DNA of 64,000 nucleotides from Lentzea cavernae (GTDB lineage: Bacteria > Actinomycetota > Actinomycetes > Mycobacteriales > Pseudonocardiaceae): assembly GCF_014653695.1 (NCBI RefSeq), contig NZ_BNAR01000004.1, positions 328,645 through 392,644 on the forward strand, given 5' to 3'. Below the pieces are notes generated by a model that had not been told where the DNA came from, did no database searches, and saw nothing but the letters and a program-made list of their open reading frames with translations. The position numbers and the translations under genes were made by a program. Shown in pieces: positions 8,901 to 17,339 of this stretch. The number at the start of each line of letters is the position of its first letter. Positions within the stretch are counted from its first letter, which is position 1.

Positions 8901-11666
8901 GGCGACCGTCATGCCCGCCACGGCCGTCACGACCAGGTTGGCCGCACCGACCGACGACTCCGGCGCCTGCTCGCAGGGACTCGCGAAGAACGAGAACTCC
9001 TGGCCCACCTGCAGCGGCCGCACGAGCCGGTCGGCGAACAGCGCCGACAGGTCCAGCGCGGCACCGGCCACGTGCGCAGCGCCGACGACTCCGAGCAGAG
9101 ACACCAGTGACTCGTCGTCGGTGTCCAGCGCGACGACGGGCACCTGGGCCACGTCAGCAGCGAGCGTCGTGAGCACCCGGCCGGGACCGACCTCGACCAG
9201 CAGGTCCGCGTCCTTCGCCGCCACCCCGACCGCCTGCGCGAACAGCACGGGGTCGGTGATCTGGGCGCGCAGCAGTGCGGGAACGTCGACGTCGGCCGGC
9301 AGCGCCTCGCCCGTCACGGTCGACACGACGTGCCCGCCGACCGCGCCGAACGTCTCGGCGCGGAGCTTCGCGTGCAACGCGTCGGCCGCCGGTGCGACGA
9401 GCGGCGAGTGGAACGCGTGCGAGACCCGCAACGCCGTGCCCCGCACGCCTTCCTCCGCGGCCGCCTCGACCGCGGCCGACACCGCCGCCTCGCTGCCGGC
9501 GACGACTGTCTGCTGTGGACCGTTGAACGCGGCGATGACCACCGGCAGGTCGCGGACGAGTTCGCTCACCACCTCGGCGGACGCGTTGAGGCTCGCCATC
9601 GTGCCCGAGGCGCTGTGCTCGGTCATGGTCGCGCCGCGCACGGACGCCACGCGCAGCAGCGTTCGCTCGTCGATGGACCCGGCCCAGTGCAACGCGGTGA
9701 TCTCGCCGAGGCTGTGGCCCACGGCGACGTCCGCCGTGACGCCGAGCCCGGCCAGCACGCGCAACCCGGCGACCGAGCCGGTGACGATCCGGGGCTGGGC
9801 GACGGACGTGGCGACCATGTCACCGGACGTGGGCAGCGCCGCCCGTTCGTAGACCTCCCGCGCGGCCCTGAAGCGCCTGCGCATCGCGCCGCCGCTCGTT
9901 CCCCGCCCGGAACCCTGGCCGGGGAACAGGAACCCGACCGTGGCCGGTTCCGCGACGTGGCCGAGGAAACCGCGGCCGTCCGGCGCGAACCACGTGACCG
10001 CACCGGAGTTCGCGGCCTCCAGCACGCGGGTGAGCCCCGCCACGGCGTCCTCGGGCGAGCGCGCCACCACGGCCGCGCGGTGCGGCAGGTCCGACAACTC
10101 GCCGTGCAGCGTCGCCGCGAGATCGCCGAGCTGGGCGTACGACACCTGTGCCGCGAACGCGGCGAGCTCGGTCAGCCTGGCCCGCAACGCCTCCGCCGAC
10201 TCGGCGTCGACCAGCAGCACCTCGGCGTCCTGCGCGGCTGAGGAGATCTCCAGAGCACGGGTGTCGGGTGCCCGCAGAGGTGCGGACGACTCGAGCACGA
10301 CGTGGGTGTTGATGCCGCCGAAGCCCATCGCCGTGATCCCGGCCCGCAGAGGGGCTCCGGCCGGCCACGGTTCGGCGTTGCGCAGGACGCGCAGGGTCGC
10401 CTCGTCCCCGGTCAGCACGGGGTGCGGCTCGACGCAGCCGATCGTCGGCGGCAGCGTCTGGTGGTGCAGCGCCAGAGCGGCCTTGATCAGACCGGCCACG
10501 CCCGCCGCCGCCTTGGTGTGCCCGATCATGCCCTTGATGGTGCTGATCGCGGCCGGTGCCGCGTCCGGGTTCGCGGCGGCGCGGGCCTGCGACAACGCCC
10601 GCAGCTCCGTCGCGTCACCGACCTCGGTGCCGGTGCCGTGGCCCTCGAACATCGGCACGGTGTCGACGCCGAACCCGGCCCGTTCGTAGGCGCGGTCGAG
10701 CGCGAGCCGGTAGCCGCTGACCTCCGGGCGGGTCATGCCGCCCCAGCCGTCGGACGACACGCCCCAGCCGGCGACGGTCGCGTAGACCCGTTGGTGCGGC
10801 TGGACGTCCTGCTCGCGCATCAGCACGACCATGCCGCAGCCCTCGCCCGGCCAGAAGCCGTTGGAGCCGCGGTCGTACACCCGCATCTCCGACCGCGCGA
10901 GCGCGCCGGTCTTGGCGAAACCGACGATCTCGAACGGGTCGATCGACAGGTCGACCCCGCCCGCGACGGCGACGTCGAGGTCGCCGTCCACGAGCCTGCC
11001 CGCCGCCGTCGCCACGGACAGCAGCGACGAGGAGCAGGCGCCGTCGACGGTGTAGCCGCCGCCGTTGAGGCCGAAGTAGTTGCAGACCCGGCCGGCGATC
11101 GTGTTCGCGAGACCGCCGGCGAGGCTGTCCTCGTCGATGGCGGGGAACGGGTTCTTGTAGGTGGCCTCGAGGTCGGCGAGGAAGCCTTCCAGCTCGGCGT
11201 CCGCCCACCCGCGGGCCTTGAGCGACGCGGCGACCGTGCGGCGCACGTACGGCCACCGCAGCCGCATCAGGTTGGCCCTGGCGAACTCCCCGGTGAGCGT
11301 GTTGCCGACCACGACACCGGTGCGTTCGCGGGGAAGACCCTCACCACCTGCGAACCCGGCGTCGGCGAGCGCCCTGCCCGCCGTGTCGAGCGCGAGCCAG
11401 TGGGTCAGGTCGGTGGAGCGGTAGGTGCTGCCCGCGATCCGGTGTGCCACCCGGTCGAACTCGTAGCCCTCGATGACGGCGGCCGTGCGGGCGTAGAAGC
11501 GGTCGGGCGTCGCGGGGTCCGGGTCCCAGTAGTCCTCCAGGCGCATCCGCTCGTCCGGGAGCCGCCGGAACGCCCTGCGGCCCGCGAGCGCGTTCTCCCA
11601 GAGTTCCGCCGCCGACGTCGCGTCCGGGTAGCGGCAGGCCACACCGACGATCGCGATCTTCGTCAT
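5934..11666 (-). CDS. pksE: Iterative enediyne polyketide synthase PKSE
   Basis: A 1910-residue type I iterative PKS with the enediyne domain order KS-AT-ACP-KR-DH-PPTase. The KS has the triad Cys211 (VDGACSSSL), His343 (EGHGTGTEVGD) and His383 (GHTKAAAGV). The AT nucleophile is Ser652 in GHSLGE. The ACP carries LHLSSI, where Ser961 aligns with the modified serine and Ser960 sits beside it. The KR around residue 1190 has TGGGKGIT, and later GSIIGRSGLRGEAHYGTAND. The DH is near 1466 (DHLLDGNLLFPAVYG). The integrated phosphopantetheinyl transferase occupies about 1715-1905 (SASHAAG, WSAVECLQKAG). Known homologues (SgcE, CalE8) make a linear polyene precursor. Its ATG overlaps the unbU stop. Confidence 0.98.
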   Translation of the reverse strand: MTKIAIVGVACRYPDATSAAELWENALAGRRAFRRLPDERMRLEDYWDPDPATPDRFYARTAAVIEGYEFDRVAHRIAGSTYRSTDLTHWLALDTAGRALADAGFAGGEGLPRERTGVVVGNTLTGEFARANLMRLRWPYVRRTVAASLKARGWADAELEGFLADLEATYKNPFPAIDEDSLAGGLANTIAGRVCNYFGLNGGGYTVDGACSSSLLSVATAAGRLVDGDLDVAVAGGVDLSIDPFEIVGFAKTGALARSEMRVYDRGSNGFWPGEGCGMVVLMREQDVQPHQRVYATVAGWGVSSDGWGGMTRPEVSGYRLALDRAYERAGFGVDTVPMFEGHGTGTEVGDATELRALSQARAAANPDAAPAAISTIKGMIGHTKAAAGVAGLIKAALALHHQTLPPTIGCVEPHPVLTGDEATLRVLRNAEPWPAGAPLRAGITAMGFGGINTHVVLESSAPLRAPDTRALEISSAAQDAEVLLVDAESAEALRARLTELAAFAAQVSYAQLGDLAATLHGELSDLPHRAAVVARSPEDAVAGLTRVLEAANSGAVTWFAPDGRGFLGHVAEPATVGFLFPGQGSGRGTSGGAMRRRFRAAREVYERAALPTSGDMVATSVAQPRIVTGSVAGLRVLAGLGVTADVAVGHSLGEITALHWAGSIDERTLLRVASVRGATMTEHSASGTMASLNASAEVVSELVRDLPVVIAAFNGPQQTVVAGSEAAVSAAVEAAAEEGVRGTALRVSHAFHSPLVAPAADALHAKLRAETFGAVGGHVVSTVTGEALPADVDVPALLRAQITDPVLFAQAVGVAAKDADLLVEVGPGRVLTTLAADVAQVPVVALDTDDESLVSLLGVVGAAHVAGAALDLSALFADRLVRPLQVGQEFSFFASPCEQAPESSVGAANLVVTAVAGMTVAGTATSTVDVLREMAAARAELPSEAVAPESRLLDDLHLSSITVGQLVNEAAQRFGIPPASAPTNFATATVRELAEALDDLSATARETDTAAAVVTGAGPWARAFVVDDDPVRLRPVAAAEDNGQWQLYAEDDHPFAERLRRDLERGAAGDGVLVCLPEECEERHLELALRGAKSAAARGDGRFVLVQHDTGAAAMAKTLRLEAPGVRVTVVHLPAGAGSDVVLPEVLATTAFSEARYDREMTRTVPTMRVLPVAPSAEVRPLTDTDVLLITGGGKGITAECAISLAQEWGVRLAVLGRSEPSADAELAANLDRMRARGVEVAYAVADVTDAERLRAAVGELEAALGPVTAVLHGAGRNEPAALPAVDAARLRSTMAPKLDGLRAVLGAVDAGSLRLLVTFGSIIGRSGLRGEAHYGTANDWLAALTREFADAHPSCRALCLEWSVWSGVGMGERLAVVESLSRDGVAPIPPDEGVRILRRLLVDPRTPNVVVVSGRTEGVDTVRHDLPPLPLLRFVDKPLVRYHGVELVTEVELNAGTDLYLTDHLLDGNLLFPAVYGMEAMTQVAAALTGRESTPALSGIRFLRPIVVPPRGTTTIRIAAVLTADDVVDVAIRSSETAFEADHFVARLSYGTTVPQGDPVVDTGLPPVALDPAAQLYGDTMFQGPRFQRLRRFHEARARDVDADVAVSPNPDGFAGYLPADLLLADPGMRDALMHGNQVCVPDGTLLPERIDRLHPAGSGLGAGEVRMRATERHRDGDTYVYDIAVLNGDQVVERWEGLHLRAVRRKGSAGPWVAPLLGSHLEREVEELLGHRVAVVVEPDREPGADRAVRRRSTALAVSRVLGRETEVRYRADGRPEVDGGLIVSASHAAGVTLCVAADRVTACDLQDVPEQEDQVWEGLLGRRHRTAALLAEAGEPFAVAATRVWSAVECLQKAGLSLDTPLTPEPGGPEGWRVFTAPGLRIATLVTRLRGVAEPVVAAVLLAEGS

Positions 11667-12700
11667 GCCGGTACGACCTCCTTGCCCAGTGTCGACGGGG
11701 GCGAGACGACCTTGCCGTTCTCCGTGGAGGCCTCCGCGTCGGTCTCGGGGTCGGTCTCGGCCTCCTTCGCCGCGAGCGCCTGGCTCGCCTCGAACTGCTC
11801 ACGCGACTTGTTCACGAAGTGGAGGCCCCACAGGAACATGCCGCGGATCAGGCACACCAGCGCCGTCGCGAAGAACAGGCCGTACGCGATGTGCACACCG
11901 GTGAAGAAGCCGTAGGCGAGGGCCACGCCGCCACCGAACGCGATCTGCGAGAGCGGCTTCGACGGGCTCGTGCCGGGGTCGGTGATCATGTAGTTCGTGA
12001 ACAGCACGAACGCGACGCCGGTCATGGTGAGCAGGGCGCCGGGGATCGACGTGCCGAACAGGATTCCCCTGACCACCGACTGCACCACGAAGAAGAACAG
12101 CCACGCCATGATCAGCCACATGCGGCCGGTGAGCTTGGCGTTGATCATCGTGCCGGCGGTGACGATGATCGCGGGGATCAGCCAGTCGAACAGGCCGTGC
12201 ACGTTCTCGGTGAAGTGGTAGGGCGGCACGATGCTCGCCCAGGGGAAGATCAGCAGGATGATCGCGATGCCGAAGTTCGACGGGTTCATGTAGTGCCGCA
12301 GCCGGCCGCGCACCGGTGCCCGCAGCACCCACTTCGCGCCGACGGCCACGGTGACGCCGAAGATCATCACCCAGACCTGGTCGTTGACGTAGATGAGCAT
12401 GTTCATCGCGAGGCTCGTGATGTGCGCGGGGAAGAGGAACTCCACCATGCCGCGCACGCCGCCACCGAGGAACCTCGGCGCTCGTCCGTCCATCCTGGAC
12501 CCGACGAGCTCCAGCACGATCTCGACGGTGTAGCCGGTCAGCACCGCGATGAACGGCCAGAGCCACGGTTGCTCGAACCCGAGCACGGAGTAGCCGATGA
12601 TGTTGAACACGGTCATCGACATCGCGAAGTTGCGCAGTGCCTTGATGACCTTCGGGTCGTGCCGGGGCACGGTCGCCGCCACGTCCGCCACGTCCGTCAC
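11663..12700 (-). CDS. unbU: Enediyne cassette membrane protein UnbU (E5)
   Basis: A 345-residue integral membrane protein with about eight to ten hydrophobic helices and an acidic cytoplasmic C-terminal tail (EAETDPETDAEASTENG). It resembles RnfD/NqrB-type membrane proteins and is the UnbU/E5 member of the universal enediyne cassette. Motifs include NPSNFGIAIILL and TNYMITDPGTSP, the latter like the flavin-attachment region of RnfD/NqrB, so a covalent flavin is possible by analogy. The function in enediyne biosynthesis is not established. GTG start overlaps the unbV stop (GTGA), and its stop overlaps the pksE start. Confidence 0.93.
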   Translation of the reverse strand: MTDVADVAATVPRHDPKVIKALRNFAMSMTVFNIIGYSVLGFEQPWLWPFIAVLTGYTVEIVLELVGSRMDGRAPRFLGGGVRGMVEFLFPAHITSLAMNMLIYVNDQVWVMIFGVTVAVGAKWVLRAPVRGRLRHYMNPSNFGIAIILLIFPWASIVPPYHFTENVHGLFDWLIPAIIVTAGTMINAKLTGRMWLIMAWLFFFVVQSVVRGILFGTSIPGALLTMTGVAFVLFTNYMITDPGTSPSKPLSQIAFGGGVALAYGFFTGVHIAYGLFFATALVCLIRGMFLWGLHFVNKSREQFEASQALAAKEAETDPETDAEASTENGKVVSPPSTLGKEVVPA

Positions 12701-14607
12701 CTCTCCTTCGCTTCAGTGCCGAGTTCGAGCGTGTGCCTGCCGGGGCGGAGCGTCACCGTGTCCTCGCGGGTCTCGCCCGAGCGGTCGCGCCAGTTGAGCC
12801 GCACCTCGACGGGTCCGTCCGTCTTGCCGAGTCCGATGTGGACCTCGTGGCTGCGCTTGCCGGAGTGCCCGCCACCGCCGTCGACGTGGCCGATGAACGT
12901 GCGGCCGTCCGCGGTCTTCGCGGTGACCTGGGCGCCGACCGCCGGCGATCCGCCGTCGTGGCACAGCCGCAACGTCAGGGCGCTGCCCTGCGACGGGCCG
13001 GAGTTGCGGTAGAACACCGGCTCCGCCCACTGCCGTGCCACGGCGAAGTCGAGCTTGCCGTCGCCGTCGGCGTCCCCGGTCGCGATGCCGCGGGTGGGCA
13101 CCGGGATGGCGAGGCCGAGCTGCTCGGCGACGTCGACGTACCGGTCGCCGTCCTTGACGTAGAACGCGAGGCGGTGGTTGCCGCCGACGTCGTCGCCGAC
13201 GGTCACGCGCGGCCAGGACACGGGGTGGCGCAGCGCGAGGTCGTTGGCGGTGGCCAGCTCCTGCAGCTGGGGCCACCTGTTGACCTGGCCGCGGACGAAG
13301 CCGGTGGCCTGGGCGATCGCGGGTTCACCGGAGTTGGCGAAGTCGGCGATCTTGACGTCCCAGCCCCAGCCGGACCACGCGGTCCCGGCGGGCGCGCTCA
13401 CGTCCTCCCACGGCGCCTCGCTGTTCGAGAGCTTGGCGCGCAGCACGTCGCGGTCGCCGGACTGGGACATGAACTGGAAGTTGCTCTCCTGGATGCCGTA
13501 CGAGGTGGTGATGTTGCTGACGAACATGTCGTAGACGCCGTCGCCGTTGAGGTCGCCGAAGTCGACGCCCATGCCCTTGAACGAGTCCTTGCCGACGACC
13601 TTCGACTTCGGGGTGAGCGCGGTCCGCACGCCCTCCACCGGCGCCAGCACGATCCGGCCCGGCGTGGACCTGTTGTGGAACATGCGGTCGGGGCCGAAGT
13701 CGTTGGCCAGGTACAGCTCGGGCAGCAGGTCGCCGTCCACGTCGGCCGCCGAGGCGCCGAGCTCCCAGCCCTTGGACGAGTCGAGGCCCTGCACGCCCTC
13801 CTGGACCTCGTAGCGGGCTCCGGTCGCCGACGCACCGGTCCAGCGCAGGAAGTAGTTCTCACCGCCGTTGTAGGCGGCCGACATCGAGTCGTTCATCTCG
13901 ACGCCGCCGCTGACCGACGAGTCGAGCACCGGGCCGTGCGGGAAGTAGTTGCCGATGAAGATGTCCTCGTGGCCGTCACCGTCGAAGTCGGCGACCGCGG
14001 CGGCGTTGGTGTTCCACTGCGGACCGCTGTAGCGGCCGGACGTGGAGTTGCCGCCGGGCACCAGTTCGGTGGCCGTGTAGGAGTCGGCGGTCAGCTTGTC
14101 CTGGCCGTCCTTCGCGATGTGCACGATCGGCGTGCGGCCCCACAGGTAGACCAGCAGGTCCACGCGGCCGTCCTCGTTGAAGTCGCCGGGCACGCAGCCC
14201 ATCGGCGCCATCACGTCGTTCATCGGCAGGGTGCCGGGCGAGAGCGCGAACGCCTCGTAGCGCTCCTCCTTCGCTCCGGGCGCCGGGGTGACGACGACCT
14301 GGTCGATCCGGGGGTCGACGATGCACAGGTCGTTGGACAGGCTGTCGCCGTCGAGGTCGTTCATCGCGATCGCCGCGCCGACCGAGGAGATCCAGCCGTC
14401 GATGTGGGAGTAGTCCTTGTTGACCTTGCGGATCGTCTGCTGGTCGAACCCGCCGGGCAGCGAGATCGACATCGAGGTGAAGCCGTAGCCGCTCGCCACG
14501 TCGCGCTTCTCCGCCTGCGACGCGGCGGGCAGCCGGGCCATCAGGAAGGTCACCATCACGAGAACGAGCGCCAGGATCCCCGGCAGCTGTTTGCGGGTCC
14601 AGTTCAC
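12697..14607 (-). CDS. unbV: Enediyne cassette secreted FG-GAP protein UnbV (E4)
   Basis: A 636-residue protein with an N-terminal signal anchor (QLPGILALVLVMVTFLMARL) followed by an extracytoplasmic region rich in FG-GAP/VCBS-type repeats. Repeated calcium-loop-like segments include NDLDGDSLSND, GDFNEDGRVDLL, ADFDGDGHEDIF, GDLNGDGVYDMF and GDADGDGKLDFA. This predicts an integrin-like beta-propeller. It ends in an ASPIC/UnbV-type domain (GAQVTAKTADGRTFIGHVDGG region). It is the UnbV/E4 cassette member; its biochemical role is unknown. The GTG start gives a clean signal peptide and overlaps the DUF1702 stop. Confidence 0.93.
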   Translation of the reverse strand: MNWTRKQLPGILALVLVMVTFLMARLPAASQAEKRDVASGYGFTSMSISLPGGFDQQTIRKVNKDYSHIDGWISSVGAAIAMNDLDGDSLSNDLCIVDPRIDQVVVTPAPGAKEERYEAFALSPGTLPMNDVMAPMGCVPGDFNEDGRVDLLVYLWGRTPIVHIAKDGQDKLTADSYTATELVPGGNSTSGRYSGPQWNTNAAAVADFDGDGHEDIFIGNYFPHGPVLDSSVSGGVEMNDSMSAAYNGGENYFLRWTGASATGARYEVQEGVQGLDSSKGWELGASAADVDGDLLPELYLANDFGPDRMFHNRSTPGRIVLAPVEGVRTALTPKSKVVGKDSFKGMGVDFGDLNGDGVYDMFVSNITTSYGIQESNFQFMSQSGDRDVLRAKLSNSEAPWEDVSAPAGTAWSGWGWDVKIADFANSGEPAIAQATGFVRGQVNRWPQLQELATANDLALRHPVSWPRVTVGDDVGGNHRLAFYVKDGDRYVDVAEQLGLAIPVPTRGIATGDADGDGKLDFAVARQWAEPVFYRNSGPSQGSALTLRLCHDGGSPAVGAQVTAKTADGRTFIGHVDGGGGHSGKRSHEVHIGLGKTDGPVEVRLNWRDRSGETREDTVTLRPGRHTLELGTEAKER

Positions 14608-15587
14608 TGCTCCACACCTCCTGAGTGGACGTACTGGTCGGCGAAGCCGCGTCGCCACGACTCGTAGGCGGGCACGTCGTCCTGCACCGGCCCGGCCGGC
14701 TTGAGGGCGCGCACCCGGTGCGCGGCCTCGTCCGCGTCGGTGCCGCAGAGGACCTGGGCGGCGATGTGCGTGTGGTCGGTGGCGAGACCCGCGAGGACGC
14801 GGGCCTCCGCGGCGAACGCGCTGCCCTGGGCGACCACCGCGCGGTGGCGTCCCGAGTGCTCGGCGAACCAGCGCAGTTCCTCTTCCCCCGCACCGCCCGC
14901 GTAGGTCGCGGCGAGGCCCGCACCCGCGTACAGGTCGGCCCGGCGGGTGTCGGGGAAGCCCTCGACCAGTTCGGCGACCTGGGCCGCGTCCGCACCGCCG
15001 ACGAACCACAGCGCCCGCCCGATGCCCTGGTCGATCGCACGATTCGCGTACCAGGCCGGGCCGCTGAACGGCCACGGGAAGTCGGGCTCGCGGTAGTGCC
15101 GGTGCACGTACTTCTCGGTGTGGAAGTACGCCTGGTGGAAGCCGTAGCCGTCGAGCAGGAGCCACTGCAGCAGCTCGTCGCTCACGGCGAGCTTCGGCCA
15201 GCGGAACCTCGGCACGCGGGCCATCGCCCAGCCGACCCCGACGTAGACCATGTAGACGTGCTTCCCGCCGGCTCCCGCGAGGAACTCCGCCACCCGGCCA
15301 CCGCCGCCGAACGGCAGGGCGTCGAGCGTGGCGAACCCCATGCCCGCGCCCTCGTACGCGAAGCCCCGGAACTGCGTGGGCACCGTGTCGAGGTGCCGCT
15401 CCGCGTCAGCGGGCGCGCGCGCCTCCACAGCGGTCGCGAACCCGAAGAGGAAGTTCCGGCCGATGCTTTCCAGCAGTTCTTTCGCGGCCTCGTTCTTGTG
15501 GTGGAATCCACGTACTGCGAGCGTGGCCTCCGAACTCTTCGGCGTCAGCAAACGACGCCGCAAAGCGCGCAATCCCGCCTTGGTCAC
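14604..15587 (-). CDS. Enediyne cassette DUF1702 protein (E3/UnbL-type)
   Basis: A 327-residue DUF1702 protein. Diagnostic stretches are FRGFAYEGAGMGFATLDAL, DGYGFHQAYFH and AIDQGIGRALWFVGGADAAQV. This is the cassette member usually placed just before UnbV, matching E3/UnbL of C-1027-type clusters. No catalytic motif is known. The GTG start at 15587 has GGGGAG eight bases upstream. Its stop overlaps the unbV start. A second, diverged copy lies immediately upstream. Confidence 0.9.
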   Translation of the reverse strand: MTKAGLRALRRRLLTPKSSEATLAVRGFHHKNEAAKELLESIGRNFLFGFATAVEARAPADAERHLDTVPTQFRGFAYEGAGMGFATLDALPFGGGGRVAEFLAGAGGKHVYMVYVGVGWAMARVPRFRWPKLAVSDELLQWLLLDGYGFHQAYFHTEKYVHRHYREPDFPWPFSGPAWYANRAIDQGIGRALWFVGGADAAQVAELVEGFPDTRRADLYAGAGLAATYAGGAGEEELRWFAEHSGRHRAVVAQGSAFAAEARVLAGLATDHTHIAAQVLCGTDADEAAHRVRALKPAGPVQDDVPAYESWRRGFADQYVHSGGVEQ

Positions 15588-15679
15588 GATGCACTCTCCC
15601 CAAACCTCACAAATTCCCGTCATCATTCTTTGTCGCACCGAGGCGGTCTGACATCTTCCAGCATGCTCGACCGCTTTTC

Positions 15680-16648
15680 TCACGTCGTGAAATGTGCGCG
15701 AATTCGACCGCGCCATCGTTCGTATTCGGGCTCGGGACCCGACTCGCCGGTGGGCACGGAGGCGGTCTCGACGAGCGTGACCGCGTCGGTGGCGCTCAGG
15801 TCGCCCAGCGCGAGGACGGCGTCCTCCGCGTGGTCGTCGACGTGGCCGGCCGCCGCCTTGGCCATGACCGCGAGCGCCGCGCCGAGCGCGAGCTGCGGCC
15901 CCTGCTCCCCCGCCTCGGCCCGCAGCCAGGCGAGGTCCTCCGGGGTGGCGCCGCCCGCGAACGTGGCGGCGAGGCCGACGCCGCTCCACAGGTCGGGCCG
16001 GCGGTGGCCGGTGAACGCCCGCACGGCGCCGGCGACGGCCTTCACGTCCGCGCCGTGGATGAACCACAGGGCGCGGCCCAAGCCCTGGTCGAAGGCCCGC
16101 GAGAAGTAGGACGGCGTGCCCTGCCACGGGTAGGGCTTCGGTGGTTCCTGCCCGGCGACCCAGCGCTTCGGGTGGAAGTAGGCGCGGTCGAAGCCGTAGC
16201 CGTCGACGGCGAGCCAGGTGATCGCCGGGTGGTAGCGCACGCCCTCGAGGTCGGGCACCACCTTGCGCCACAGCGGCCGCGGCAGCCGGGCCATGGCGAA
16301 CCCGATGCCGATGTAGGCGAGGAACAGGTGCGGGAGGCCGTGCCCGCGCAGCAGGTCACGGGTGCGCTTGCGGCCGTCCATCGCGTCGAGGACGGTGCAG
16401 GCCATCGTCGCGCCCTCGTAGGCGAACCCGCGCAGTTCGGGCGCGACGAGCGACAGCCTGCGTTCCAGCTCCCACGAACTCCGGCAGTCGATTCCCCATT
16501 CGAATCCCGCGATCACGGTCTGCGGAATCTGCTCCAGCGCTCTGGTCGTTTCCGATTCCACAACGGTGAACCCGCGGGAGGCGAACGTGACGTCCGCCAG
16601 CGCCGGTGCGAACACGAGCCTTCTGATGGAACCGAGCACCGACGACAT
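15680..16648 (-). CDS. Second DUF1702 protein of enediyne cassette
   Basis: A 322-residue paralogue of the neighbouring DUF1702 protein, sharing LRGFAYEGATMACTVLDAM, DGYGFDRAYFHPKRW and AFDQGLGRALWFIHGADVKAV. GAGGAGC lies just before the ATG. It starts the minus-strand cassette: 92 bases separate it from the first DUF1702 gene and 76 from the MerR gene upstream. Other enediyne clusters also carry extra E2/E3-like proteins. The function is unknown; a scaffold or hetero-oligomer with the other copy is a reasonable guess. Confidence 0.88.
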   Translation of the reverse strand: MSSVLGSIRRLVFAPALADVTFASRGFTVVESETTRALEQIPQTVIAGFEWGIDCRSSWELERRLSLVAPELRGFAYEGATMACTVLDAMDGRKRTRDLLRGHGLPHLFLAYIGIGFAMARLPRPLWRKVVPDLEGVRYHPAITWLAVDGYGFDRAYFHPKRWVAGQEPPKPYPWQGTPSYFSRAFDQGLGRALWFIHGADVKAVAGAVRAFTGHRRPDLWSGVGLAATFAGGATPEDLAWLRAEAGEQGPQLALGAALAVMAKAAAGHVDDHAEDAVLALGDLSATDAVTLVETASVPTGESGPEPEYERWRGRIRAHFTT

Positions 16649-16715
16649 TAGCGCTCCTCTTCTAGGCTCCTCTCATCTTCGGGCCAGTCTGTGGCAATGT
16701 GCATCTTTCCAATTG

Positions 16716-16737
16716 CGGTGACGGTCAGCCGTCACCG
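16716..16737. terminator. Hairpin over the 3' end of the MerR gene
   Basis: A perfect 9-bp stem, CGGTGACGG / CCGTCACCG, with a 4-base loop containing the MerR stop codon. It could end the MerR transcript and separate it from the enediyne cassette. There is no T-tract. Confidence 0.5.
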
Positions 16738-17339
16738 TTCATGAGGTCGTGACCGAGCCTGCGGGCGGCGGTGAGCGCCACCGTGCCCAGCACGACGGAC
16801 ACCAGCAGCCTTTCCGCGCACTCGCGGGTCCCGCCCGCGTCGCGCGCCTGGTCCGCCTCGGCGGCCGCGACCGCCGCCCCGGCCCGCAGGTAGGCCTCCA
16901 GCAGGGCGTCGTCGGGTGCGTGCCCCGCCAGTTCCAGGCCCGCCAGAAGACCGGCCAGCTCGGCCGCGGCGGCGTTGTCGTCCGCGACCCTGCGACCGTC
17001 CCTGGCCAGCACCTCGCCGACGCGGTCACGCCACTTCGCCCGCGCCCGCTCGTCGGCCTCGGCCGGGGTGTCGCGGGAGATCGCGGTCAGCACGTCCGGC
17101 ACGCTCCGGCCCCCGCCGCCGACGAGCTCGGCGACCGCGGCGACGGACAGGCCGCCGCGGTCGATGAGCGCGCGCACGACGCGGAGCCTGCGCACGTGGC
17201 TCTCGTCGTACCGGGTCTGGTTCGGCCCGGTCCGCCTGCCCGCGTGCAGCAGGCCGGACCGCAGGTAGAACTTGATCGTCGGGATGCTGACCCGCGTGAG
17301 GCTGCTCAGCCCCGCGATCCGCAGGCCGCCGGTGCTCAC
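16725..17339 (-). CDS. MerR-family transcriptional regulator
   Basis: A 204-residue regulator. The N-terminal winged HTH (SLTRVSIPTIKFYLRSGLL, then RYDESHVRRLRVVRALIDRGGLSV) is MerR type. The rest is an alpha-helical effector or dimerisation domain of about 130 residues with no cysteine metal site, so it probably senses an organic ligand. The GTG start overlaps the stop of the membrane-protein gene; an ATG nine bases upstream is an alternative. Coupling suggests it controls that transporter-like gene, and possibly the cassette downstream. Confidence 0.87.
   Translation of the reverse strand: MSTGGLRIAGLSSLTRVSIPTIKFYLRSGLLHAGRRTGPNQTRYDESHVRRLRVVRALIDRGGLSVAAVAELVGGGGRSVPDVLTAISRDTPAEADERARAKWRDRVGEVLARDGRRVADDNAAAAELAGLLAGLELAGHAPDDALLEAYLRAGAAVAAAEADQARDAGGTRECAERLLVSVVLGTVALTAARRLGHDLMNGDG

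Noticed and set aside
5871..9110. 1079-codon open frame opposite the pksE gene
   Set aside because: It is the antisense shadow of pksE; low-complexity Arg/His/Gly composition, no domain, and the other strand encodes all PKS motifs.
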